Notes under the pieces: generated by a model
What the model saw: only the letters and a program-made list of their open reading frames with translations
Told to the model about the DNA's origin: nothing
Databases searched by the model: none
NCBI GenBank assembly: GCA_947503555.1
Contig: CANNEE010000015.1
Coordinates: 61,777-125,776, forward strand
From: an uncultured Shewanella sp.
GTDB taxonomy: Bacteria; Pseudomonadota; Gammaproteobacteria; Enterobacterales; Shewanellaceae
Length of the DNA stretch: 64,000 nucleotides
Reading direction: 5' to 3'
Position numbers and translations under genes: made by a program
Part shown: positions 8,559 to 15,850 of the stretch, piece by piece
Position numbering within the stretch: the stretch's first letter is position 1
How the letters are laid out: every line of letters starts with the position of its first letter

Positions 8559-8965
8559 TAATCGGCCTTAGCATCATAAACATCATAAGCTTCAAATATC
8601 CTAATAGCTGTAATTTGAAATATTAAGCACCTTCGCAATCAACAACATCGGCAGGTACAAAAGCATGACTAACTTGTAACTCAGTCTTTAACATCACTAT
8701 TTTTCAACAAATATATTTGTTAATAAGCAGCGTAAAATTAATTTAAATAGCAGCCAAAAGCCAATAATGATTTTTTATTCAAATTAAGTTTTTTTTATAG
8801 GTAGGAAGAAACTGAATAGGTGAAGCGCAAAATACTCTCTATCTTAAGGGCAGCCCAAGTATTCTCTACGTGAGCTAAACCACGATATTCAAGACTGAGC
8901 TAGCCAGCAATGATAAAGCCAAGTAGAATATTGAGAATGATTATCAATACTCAGAGAAATAATTC
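8559..8965. other. Divergent intergenic region with one candidate operator
   Basis: A 407-bp AT-rich spacer between the TadG-like gene and the sensor kinase. Apart from the Fur-box-like site at 8933-8951, I see no gene, RNA or repeat, and no remnant of a response regulator. Confidence 0.4.
8933..8951. promoter_or_regulatory. Fur-box-like site upstream of the sensor kinase
   Basis: Compared with the 19-bp consensus GATAATGATAATCATTATC, this site reads GAGAATGATTATCAATACT, 14 of 19 matches with the central ATGATTATCA intact. It sits 14 bp before the kinase TTG start, where a repressor would block transcription or start-site access. This is pattern matching by eye. Confidence 0.45.
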
Positions 8966-10384
8966 TTGTCCGTTTTCACCCAACATTTCGCTAGCCTTAA
9001 ATGGCGACTTTTTAGTTATTTCAGCTTACTTATTCTTGTCATTCTGATTACCGCTACGGGCATAGAAAGCCTAGTAATCAATCGATTACTTATGCTATCT
9101 GAGTCAACACAGCATCAATTATTGGGTTTGGCCACGCAAGCAGATGAACTTGTAAAACAAGGTGATATCGATAAGATAGCGAAGTGGGAAGCGAATCAAG
9201 ATTATGTTGTTTATGTCTTAGATGAAAATAAACAAGTCATTAGTGGCCGAGAGATGCACCCCCACAATAGGTTCAAACTCAATTATTTAAAGCATCTTCA
9301 CCATCCTATGGGCGATCGTGTTCAAAAGCCACTTATCGGCCTACCTCTAGAAAATAACCTAAAACAAGGGCAAGCCTTATCCCTTATTATTCAGCTTAAC
9401 CCCAATAAACACCCAGCCCTCTATTTAGATTATTATCTCTGGTCTATCAGAATAGCGATTGGACTTGCGGTTATTTTCGGCTTTACTCGCTTATTAACTA
9501 AGTACTTAATACGACCTCTTGAGCATCTTCAATCTGGTTCAAAAGCCCTTGCTCAAGGAGAACTAGATACTCGCATAAGCCAGCATTTCTCACCTAATGA
9601 GCGTGAGTTTTATGTCTTAGCAGCCGAGTTCGACAAGATGGCAGAGCAAGTTCAAAAGAGTATGACAAACCAACAGAGATTACTTAGGGATGTATCCCAT
9701 GAGCTACGAACGCCGCTGGCGAGGCAAGAACTCGCGCTGCACCTAATAGAAAGTACTGTTAAGCATAGCGATACCGCTGAGCTGCAAACAATACAGCACC
9801 AAATTCAACAAGGCTTACAGCGCCTGCGCAGCGAAGGCGAGCAGATGGCGCAACTCATTACCAGCATTTTGGATTTTAGCCGCCTTAACAATGCCTATAC
9901 TCAATTAAATCCAGAGGTATTCCCTTTAGATGACATTAGGAATGTCATCATGGCTGGTTGTGGTTTTGAAACATCAAACAGGCAACAAATCACTTGGGAT
10001 CAAACAAGTAACGCGAGTCTCTATACAGACAAGCAATACCTTCATCGAGCAATTGAAAACATCGTCCGCAACAGCATCAAATATGCAGGCCCTAACGCTA
10101 ATATCAATATCAACACAACGATGACAAGACTCAATGAGCAGGAATGGGTAACGATTGACATTGTCGATGATGGTCAAGGTATTCCCCAATCACAGCTGGA
10201 GACCTTATTTAATCCCTTCACTCGTATCGACGATGCCAGACACGCCAGTCAAGGCGGATACGGACTTGGCTTAGCTATTGTAAAACAATGTAGGAGCCTG
10301 CTCGGTGGCACGGTTAAAGCGGAAAATGTCATGCCACAAGGCCTAAGAACTAGCCTCAGCTTTCCTGCCAACATTGATAGTTAA
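8966..10384 (+). CDS. Sensor histidine kinase of a two-component system
   Basis: Domain order: cytosolic start, TM1 (residues 16-38), periplasmic sensor (about 40-150), TM2 (155-175), HAMP (about 176-235), HisKA with H-box RDVSHELRTPLAR near residue 247, and HATPase_c with N-box ENIVRNSIKYA, G1 DDGQGIP and G2 GYGLGLAIVK. All catalytic motifs are intact. The start is a TTG; an in-frame stop lies just before it (8960-8962) and there is no earlier ATG. The overall layout resembles EnvZ/CpxA-type kinases; the ligand is unknown. No response regulator adjoins it, so its partner must be encoded elsewhere. A possible Fur box overlaps its promoter region. Confidence 0.88.
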   Translation: MSVFTQHFASLKWRLFSYFSLLILVILITATGIESLVINRLLMLSESTQHQLLGLATQADELVKQGDIDKIAKWEANQDYVVYVLDENKQVISGREMHPHNRFKLNYLKHLHHPMGDRVQKPLIGLPLENNLKQGQALSLIIQLNPNKHPALYLDYYLWSIRIAIGLAVIFGFTRLLTKYLIRPLEHLQSGSKALAQGELDTRISQHFSPNEREFYVLAAEFDKMAEQVQKSMTNQQRLLRDVSHELRTPLARQELALHLIESTVKHSDTAELQTIQHQIQQGLQRLRSEGEQMAQLITSILDFSRLNNAYTQLNPEVFPLDDIRNVIMAGCGFETSNRQQITWDQTSNASLYTDKQYLHRAIENIVRNSIKYAGPNANININTTMTRLNEQEWVTIDIVDDGQGIPQSQLETLFNPFTRIDDARHASQGGYGLGLAIVKQCRSLLGGTVKAENVMPQGLRTSLSFPANIDS

Positions 10385-10390
10385 TAAACA

Positions 10391-10436
10391 GGTAGCCTTA
10401 ACACCAAGTGTCACAGGCACACAGTTAAAGGCTACC
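10391..10436. terminator. Hairpin between converging kinase and DUF1275 genes
   Basis: Stem GGTAGCC-TTAAC paired with GTTAA-A-GGCTACC, one bulged base, 21-nt loop. It is placed between converging genes but lacks a clear T-run, so terminator function is tentative. Confidence 0.4.
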
Positions 10437-10441
10437 GGTCA

Positions 10442-11107
10442 CTATGACGAATTGGCTTGTTTCGAGTAAACACGGTAGGCAACAGCAATAAGAAGGCATA
10501 CGCTTGCAGGTAATACTAGTGCATATATCTCTAACAGGCTAAAAACAAAAGCGCCTAAGGCACCACCACCAATAAAGCCAGTAATGATAAAGCCAAATAA
10601 TTTAGCTTTACGGGTATCCAATTCCTCTCCTCTACAATAGGCCCCCACCATGATGCCAAGATCGGTGAAAATTCCTGTCATATGAGTGGTGCGAATAATC
10701 GCACCACTATAGGTAGTAGCAAGCGCATTCTGTAACCCACAAGCCGCCGACGCAAAATAGCTACCGTAAAAAGATCCCTGTGATAAAAACACTAAGGCTA
10801 TCATCAACAATAGAGATTCTAAAAATAGCGCTGTATCATAATGGCGTCCCAGCTTCAGCGTTGAACCATGCAGTAAGAAACCGGCGACAGAGGAGCCAGC
10901 GACAAACGACACTAAAACACCTAGCAGTTGAATAATATGTTTCAGTGAACTGTCTAGCAGACCTGCGCCAAGTAAGGTCGCAGTCCCAGATAAATGGGAA
11001 ACAGATTGATGCTCAAAACTAATTAAGCCAATGGCATTGACAAAACCTGCTACTAAAGCCAGCACAAAGGCACCAAATTCAACCCATTTAGGCAGCTGCG
11101 ATATCAC
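10442..11107 (-). CDS. YoaK/DUF1275 family membrane protein
   Basis: A 221-aa inner-membrane protein with about six hydrophobic segments. The family signature is the first loop, GFVNAIGLISFEHQSVSHLSG, followed by THMTGIFTDLG near residue 140, both characteristic of DUF1275. The transport or enzymatic role of the family is unknown. The start is a GTG at 11107 with AAGGAG about 10 nt upstream. It is a single gene, converging with the histidine kinase. Confidence 0.8.
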   Translation of the reverse strand: MISQLPKWVEFGAFVLALVAGFVNAIGLISFEHQSVSHLSGTATLLGAGLLDSSLKHIIQLLGVLVSFVAGSSVAGFLLHGSTLKLGRHYDTALFLESLLLMIALVFLSQGSFYGSYFASAACGLQNALATTYSGAIIRTTHMTGIFTDLGIMVGAYCRGEELDTRKAKLFGFIITGFIGGGALGAFVFSLLEIYALVLPASVCLLIAVAYRVYSKQANSS

Positions 11108-11309
11108 AGTCGTTTTACTCCTTCATTAGCATTGTTGAAATTCAAAGTGAAATCTATCTACAACTCAATGACTCAACTTGGGTTAACTCGTAAATTCTTA
11201 TTACTAGGCCACAGACGACAACTTTACCTTCATCTAATTAAAGTAAAGCGATAACTCAAAGAATAGTCATTAAATGAAAAGTTTAAATAAGAAAGGCTTA
11301 TCTCATAAA

Positions 11310-11367
11310 GACTTCAAGGCGCAAACAATAGAATTTTTTGCAATAGTGATTTTGCGCCGGTGAAGTC
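11310..11367. repeat. Long imperfect inverted repeat in intergenic region
   Basis: The 378-bp spacer 11108-11485 holds no gene that I can see. It contains GACTTCAAGGCGCAAA (11310-11325) facing TTTGCGCCGGTGAAGTC (11351-11367), 15 pairs with one gap, around a 25-nt loop. There is no T-run, so it is not an obvious terminator; it may be a dispersed repeat or structured RNA remnant. Confidence 0.5.
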
Positions 11368-11485
11368 GCGGTATTGTACAAGAATATTCTAGGTCATTTT
11401 AAACAAATCCCGAAAAGCTGATCTTAGTCGTTAATCGGGCTCCGGGAATGGGTCGATTCTCACATAATGGGTGTTAACCTAAGTG

Positions 11486-11878
11486 CTATGGAAGTTTATA
11501 GTCAAACTCATAATAGTGCTGACCATTATCGATATTTATGGCCATCTTACCTTCAATACTTGAAAGCTCGCCAGAGCCAGAATTAGGCACTACCTCAAGT
11601 ATTAGGCTATCTTTACCGTCTGCCATCACACCATAATGCTGCAACACAAAGCTACCTGTCTTGCCTTGCAGTGAGCCGACAAATTGCTCAATGGCAACAT
11701 ATCCACCTGAACCCTGAACTTTGGTCATAACACTCAGCATCTCACCTTTACTTGAGCCCTCAAGTTCACCGCGAAATACCTTATCTATCAACAAACGACC
11801 TAAATTTGCACCATCAATACCCTCTGCATAGGTATCACTGGTTTCTAATGACACATCAAACTTTCCTTGAACTTTCAT
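11486..11878 (-). CDS. DUF3224 domain protein
   Basis: A 130-aa beta-rich soluble protein matching the DUF3224 family: repeated short strands around GEMLSVMTKVQGSGGYVAIEQ and GKTGSFVLQHYG, with a final GQHYYEFDYKLP. The fold is a small lipocalin or allene-oxide-cyclase-like beta barrel; function is unknown. It is last in a run of four minus-strand genes (ybjQ, a small membrane protein, a GNAT acetyltransferase and this one) with short gaps, likely one transcript. Confidence 0.7.
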   Translation of the reverse strand: MKVQGKFDVSLETSDTYAEGIDGANLGRLLIDKVFRGELEGSSKGEMLSVMTKVQGSGGYVAIEQFVGSLQGKTGSFVLQHYGVMADGKDSLILEVVPNSGSGELSSIEGKMAINIDNGQHYYEFDYKLP

Positions 11879-11930
11879 TTTTGCTCCTGCAATTAAGAAA
11901 TAACTAATTAACTATCAATTCAAAAATACA

Positions 11931-12446
11931 TTAACCACTCTCAAAAGTACAAGCCTTGAGCTGGTACTTAATCCAAGTCACGCCTTGCTCAGTCAAGCGG
12001 GAATGATATGACATACCCAACTTATCAATCAGAGCGTGAGAAGCCGAATTGTCCTCCATGGCTCTAGCAACGATGACGTTTACACCATACTGCTCAAAGC
12101 CGATTCGAATAGACTCCCGAGCTGCCTCAAAGGCATAACCTTGATGCCAAAACTTGCGCATTAACCTAAAGCCAATATCAACTTCGCCGGTATTAATATC
12201 CTTTCTTAAACCGCAAAAGCCGATATACTCGCCAGTGGATTTCAGATAGAGCGACCAGCGTCCAAAACCGTTGAGGCGATACTGATCATAATTTTGAATA
12301 AATTGCTTCACTTCTTCTCTGTCGTGAAATGCCCTATCACCTGTGAATTTAATCACTTGAGGATCATTATTAAGGGAATAAAAGCCATCAACATCTTCAA
12401 TAGAAAATTGCGTAAACAGCAACCTAGGGGTTTCGCTAATTAACAT
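11931..12446 (-). CDS. GNAT family N-acetyltransferase (RimJ/RimL-like)
   Basis: A 171-aa acetyl-CoA-dependent acyltransferase. The RimJ/RimL-type pattern is clear: an N-terminal ETPRLLFTQFSIEDVDGFY, then GFCGLRKD, IGFRLMRKFWHQGYAFEAA (pyrophosphate-binding helix region near residue 95-113) and a final NSASHALIDKLGMSYH. The substrate could be a ribosomal protein N-terminus, an amino acid or an antibiotic; the sequence does not decide. It begins 14 bp after the upstream 101-aa gene. Confidence 0.85.
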   Translation of the reverse strand: MLISETPRLLFTQFSIEDVDGFYSLNNDPQVIKFTGDRAFHDREEVKQFIQNYDQYRLNGFGRWSLYLKSTGEYIGFCGLRKDINTGEVDIGFRLMRKFWHQGYAFEAARESIRIGFEQYGVNVIVARAMEDNSASHALIDKLGMSYHSRLTEQGVTWIKYQLKACTFESG

Positions 12447-12460
12447 AATGTAAATCTAAC

Positions 12461-12766
12461 TTATTCAAACAGAGCACTAATCACTTTACCTTTATTATCT
12501 AGGGTAACTACGCAGGAGTATGCCGATAGGTGAATATCACTCGCTGCAACAATCAGCACCCCTTGTTGATAAGGCGTGACTTGATAATCAAGCCAGTTAC
12601 CCGTATCGAGTTGTCTTATCACGCTCGTTTGAGCAACTCCGACACCAAAGTTAGCGCACAAAAACTTGAGCTCTTTGCGGGCTTCATTCCAAGCAAAACC
12701 ATATAGAACCATGCCCAGTATTACAAAAACGATCAGAGTATTACGCCAAGCCTTGAGCGTTAGCAC
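12461..12766 (-). CDS. Small membrane-anchored hypothetical protein, 101 aa
   Basis: I do not recognise it. One hydrophobic segment (residues 9-26, TLIVFVILGMVLYGFAW) is followed by a soluble domain of about 75 residues with two cysteines (near 37 and 85) that could pair outside the cytosol. The start is a GTG at 12766 with weak ribosome site; it lies 11 bp after ybjQ and 14 bp before the GNAT gene, so it is very likely part of that operon. Confidence 0.6.
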   Translation of the reverse strand: MLTLKAWRNTLIVFVILGMVLYGFAWNEARKELKFLCANFGVGVAQTSVIRQLDTGNWLDYQVTPYQQGVLIVAASDIHLSAYSCVVTLDNKGKVISALFE

Positions 12767-12777
12767 AGTAAATAAGC

Positions 12778-13107
12778 CTAAACTGTTACCGATTGCTTTA
12801 ACTTAACTGCCGTACCAAAAACTAATAATTCTGATGAGCCATCCATAATCGCACTCGTGGTAAAGCGGACCCCCACAATAGCGTCGGCACCTTTTTCATT
12901 AGCACTTTGCACCATACGCTCTATAGCGACATTTCGAGCTTCTGTTAACATCTCGGTATAACCTCGGATCTCACCACCGACTATACTCTTTAGCCCGGCC
13001 ATAATATCCCGTCCTATATGCTTAGACTGCACCACATTGCCCGTCACTACACCTAATATTTCACTTATCTCTTTACCTGGCACAGCTTCAGTTGTCGAAA
13101 AAATCAT
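12778..13107 (-). CDS. ybjQ: YbjQ/UPF0145 family protein
   Basis: A 109-aa protein with the UPF0145 hallmarks: TTEAVPGKEISEILGVVTGN at the N-terminus, a GGEIRGYTEMLTEARNVAIERM helix near residue 47, and NEKGADAIVGVRF near residue 75. Members form pentameric rings and have been called putative heavy-metal-binding proteins, without firm function. It is the first gene of the four-gene minus-strand operon. Confidence 0.85.
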   Translation of the reverse strand: MIFSTTEAVPGKEISEILGVVTGNVVQSKHIGRDIMAGLKSIVGGEIRGYTEMLTEARNVAIERMVQSANEKGADAIVGVRFTTSAIMDGSSELLVFGTAVKLKQSVTV

Positions 13108-13320
13108 AATCCTTTAATCCATAGATAAGTATGTCATGTTCTAGCCTAACTAGGGTATGTGTATGTTTCAAGACGAATATACTCAGATTAAGTCAGTCGA
13201 TAACACCAAGATGCTTATCTGCTACATCAATGACGCCACAGGAATGACAAGCATTGCCAAAAAACACGATGAAAATAAAAACCTCTGAAACCAAGTACAA
13301 TATTTGGGGACTAAAAAAAC

Positions 13321-13346
13321 AAAATCAGGAGCAAGCTCCTGATTTT
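13321..13346 (-). terminator. Intrinsic terminator of the VOC/AraC gene pair
   Basis: Perfect 12-bp palindromic arms AAAATCAGGAGC / GCTCCTGATTTT with a very short loop, followed on the minus strand by TTTTGTTTTTTTA. It lies 30 bp after the VOC gene stop. Confidence 0.85.
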
Positions 13347-13376
13347 ATAGTGATAACTAAGAGTCTGTATAACCGA

Positions 13377-13766
13377 TCACAGCTCTTGCATTAACTGAAT
13401 ATAGTTGCCGCAGGTATCATCAAGTACTGCAATTTTGACGTTACCTGCTTCTCTCGGCGCTATCGAGAACTCTACCCCTAATTCACAAAGCCTCTGATAC
13501 TCTTGGTCAATATCCTCAACCTTGAAACAGGTCCAAGGAATACCCGCTTCTTTGAGCGCTTGCTGATAAAGTCTAGCAGGTTCAAAAGCCATAGGCTCTA
13601 ACAAGAGTTCTACGCCGGCCTGCTCAGCCTGAGATACTACGGTCAGCCACTTGTGCTCACCTAAAGGTACATCGGTTTTCTTAATAAAACCTAAAACATC
13701 GGTATAGAACTGCAACGCTTTTTGCTGATCAGATACTGGAACACTGGTTACGAAGATTTTTATCAT
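13377..13766 (-). CDS. VOC family (glyoxalase-like) protein
   Basis: A 129-aa single-domain vicinal-oxygen-chelate protein: IFVTSVPVSDQQKALQFYTDVLGF at the start, TCFKVEDIDQEYQRLCELGVEF in the middle and DDTCGNYIQLMQEL at the end, typical of glyoxalase/dioxygenase superfamily members. The substrate is unknown. It lies 62 bp downstream of an AraC-type regulator in the same direction, a common pairing in which the regulator and VOC protein are cotranscribed. Confidence 0.85.
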   Translation of the reverse strand: MIKIFVTSVPVSDQQKALQFYTDVLGFIKKTDVPLGEHKWLTVVSQAEQAGVELLLEPMAFEPARLYQQALKEAGIPWTCFKVEDIDQEYQRLCELGVEFSIAPREAGNVKIAVLDDTCGNYIQLMQEL

Positions 13767-13828
13767 ATTGTTAAGATCTCGTTTAAATGACGAACCATCT
13801 AAGGATAGCCAGATCTAAGAGCGAAAAC

Positions 13829-14257
13829 TTATTCTAGATTGCTTTTATGCAGACCTTGGTACTCTTTAGGGGTATAACCCGTACACTTTTTAAACACGGA
13901 CGAAAAAGTCGGCAGACTTTGGTAACCTATCTCTAGACAAACCTGAGTAATAGGCACACCTTCTTTAATCAACAGCTTGGCTTTAGATATACGCAAATCG
14001 CGCAGATACATTCTTGGGGTTAAGCCATACATTCGCTGGAAAATTCTGACGTAATGAAATCGCGACATGAAGGCTGCTTTCGCAAGGTCTTCTAACTCCA
14101 CTCTACCGGCATAGCATTCCTGCATAAATGCCCTAGACTGCCTTACTTGTTTGTATTGCTGAGGCTTAACACCATCTGCTTGATACAAACGTTCTAACTC
14201 ACGTTCATAGTAGCTCTTTGAGGGTTTTGACATTGATTTTAGGTGGCTATAAAGCAA
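13829..14257 (-). CDS. AraC family transcriptional regulator
   Basis: A short (142 aa) AraC-type regulator made almost only of the DNA-binding domain: two helix-turn-helix units, the first around ELEDLAKAAFMSRFHYVRIFQRMYG-type sequence (residues 55-80) and the second around PITQVCLEIGYQSLPTFSSVFKK with the terminal TGYTPKEYQ signature. There is no sugar-binding or cupin sensor domain. An internal ATG (MSKPSK) 8 codons in is an alternative start. It probably controls itself and the adjacent VOC gene. Confidence 0.85.
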   Translation of the reverse strand: MLYSHLKSMSKPSKSYYERELERLYQADGVKPQQYKQVRQSRAFMQECYAGRVELEDLAKAAFMSRFHYVRIFQRMYGLTPRMYLRDLRISKAKLLIKEGVPITQVCLEIGYQSLPTFSSVFKKCTGYTPKEYQGLHKSNLE

Positions 14258-14644
14258 ACGAAGTAAGACTGTAGCAGATCAATGAACAGATATCAGCTAA
14301 TCAAGTTCAATCTAGACCACCTTACATACGAGAGGATAATCAACTTTATAAGAAAAAACTAAACATTTAAAAAATATCAGTAAAACTCTGTTTTGTATTT
14401 GATAGGAAGTAAAAAAATAGATGTTAAAACCATTTTGAAAAAATGTGAGTCATTAACAAAAAACAAAGTGCCAACAATTCAACAAAAGTCACATAATTGA
14501 CACTTAATAACTGGCGTATCCATAATTTTAATTTACAAATGTGACACGCTGCAATATTTAAAACTTATATTAAGACTCAACTTTAAACGTCAAAACATAT
14601 AAAATCGTCACTAAGTTGACATTAATAGATAAACCTTGCATTTA
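14258..14644. other. AT-rich intergenic region
   Basis: A 387-bp, strongly AT-rich spacer upstream of the AraC gene and downstream of the lipoprotein gene. I see no open frame, RNA gene or convincing repeat, and no clear terminator for the lipoprotein gene. Confidence 0.4.
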
Positions 14645-14998
14645 TCAATTAACCATACTTATTGCTTTAACTTTCAATTCAAAATCCGTTTGAAAAGTAT
14701 CCGCATAAGCCGCGTTCAAAGCGCCCGACACTTTCACATTTCGGCCAACCAAAAGACCGAGTGATTTAGGCTTAGGGTAAACAAGCAGTACTTTTTTGGG
14801 ATTACCATTAGCCACTGCCTCCACTTCATTTATCTCAGATGAATCATATAGATGCAAAATATAACCTTTACTCAAACCCGATTGCGTATTCACAAAAGAG
14901 CTCAACAATATACCTGTTAATTCTGCATCGGAGGATTGATTTGAAGTACTAGTACACGAGGCCAAAAGTAACACTAAAGACAATAAAAAGATTTTCAT
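14645..14998 (-). CDS. Small lipoprotein, unknown function
   Basis: A 117-aa protein with a lipoprotein signal: KIFLLSLVLLLASC, the lipobox LASC with Cys15. The mature part is a small beta-rich domain with GYILHLYDSSE and LLVGRNVKVSGAL, possibly an OB-like fold. It is isolated between two AT-rich spacers, with the -10 to -45 region occupied by a short tandem repeat. Confidence 0.65.
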   Translation of the reverse strand: MKIFLLSLVLLLASCTSTSNQSSDAELTGILLSSFVNTQSGLSKGYILHLYDSSEINEVEAVANGNPKKVLLVYPKPKSLGLLVGRNVKVSGALNAAYADTFQTDFELKVKAISMVN

Positions 14999-15012
14999 AA
15001 GGTTTCCTTACA

Positions 15013-15047
15013 CTCACAACAACTCACAACAACTCACAACAACTCAA
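15013..15047. repeat. Tandem 10-bp repeat in lipoprotein leader
   Basis: Three and a half head-to-tail copies of CTCACAACAA, beginning 15 bp upstream of the lipoprotein start codon. The unit length is near one helical turn, and copy number could change by slippage. Confidence 0.75.
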
Positions 15048-15520
15048 ATACTGTTTACGTATTTTTTGCAGACCTTACCACATATTTAAATAAAAAGTCA
15101 CACACCATGTTATAAAATTAAATAAATGAACTATCCAAAACTTCTTATAAAGTTATCTTCGACCTTAATACCCTCACTTCCAACATGTATATATTAGCAA
15201 GTTAAGTTAACACCCAATCCTCATAAAATGAAAAAATGTCAATTAACTCACAATAGTTATTTTTCAATTTAACTGATTTAACAAACACAGTTATTTTAAT
15301 TTCGCCCATTACTGTAAAACAATAGTATTAAGTTAACGTCAATTTAGGCTTCATTCACAAGCAAGGTGCTTAGCATCTTTGATGCAAACTTACCAAACAT
15401 TGAAGTAAGACGTTCAAGATATGGCGTATAAAGCCTAACAATCAAAAGGTAAACTTTCTAACTACGGAATCATCTCCTCTTTGATATCTCCCTTAGCGCT
15501 AGGATCGCTCTCATGACAGC
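15048..15520. other. AT-rich intergenic region without visible genes
   Basis: About 470 bp, low GC, with no open frame of note on either strand. It ends at a decayed copy of the MITE-like repeat. Confidence 0.4.
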
Positions 15521-15759
15521 TAGGACATATTAATTCTTTCAAGAGCGTTTTACAGTAGTTGATAGCGCACTTAAACAAGATAGAGTTTACTAGGTGTAGC
15601 TATTTAGCATAAGCCCTAGAAGAGTGCAGTAAATGCTGATCTTGAGCGAGACTTCTCGCGTTGAAGAAGAATTCACTTAGGCTGCCGAATTTCACCTCGG
15701 CTCAAGAAAATCCCCTTGGAGTTAGCGCAAAACCAAGTGACAAAGGTCTACACCCGCTA
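15521..15759. repeat. Decayed copy of MITE-like dispersed repeat
   Basis: Aligns along its length with 40856-41125. Shared strings include CTTTCAAG at the left, CTTAAACAAG, GAATTCACTTAG, TTCACCTCG, TTAGCGCAAAA and CAAAG near the right. The terminal inverted repeats are worn (TAGGACATATTAATTCTTT and CAAAGGTCTACACCCGCTA). No coding capacity. Confidence 0.7.
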
Positions 15760-15793
15760 CCAACAAAGATATCGATACAATTCATCTACACAA

Positions 15794-15821
15794 AAAAACC
15801 AGCACCTAGGTGCTGGTTTTT
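15794..15821 (-). terminator. Intrinsic terminator of the S9 peptidase gene
   Basis: Perfect palindrome with 14-bp arms, AAAAACCAGCACCT / AGGTGCTGGTTTTT, T-rich in both directions, 29 bp after the S9 peptidase stop. Confidence 0.85.
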
Positions 15822-15850
15822 ATCGAAACTAAGTTAGCTAGAACTAAAGC

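Noticed and set aside
8559-8932. A broken response-regulator gene in front of the sensor kinase
   Set aside because: Reading all frames by eye shows no receiver or winged-helix motifs in the spacer.
15333-15436. GTTAACG and GCCTAAC pair in the AT-rich spacer as an attC site
   Set aside because: The order of the cores is the reverse of an attC (GTT first, AAC last), and there is no gene next to it and no internal arm pairing.
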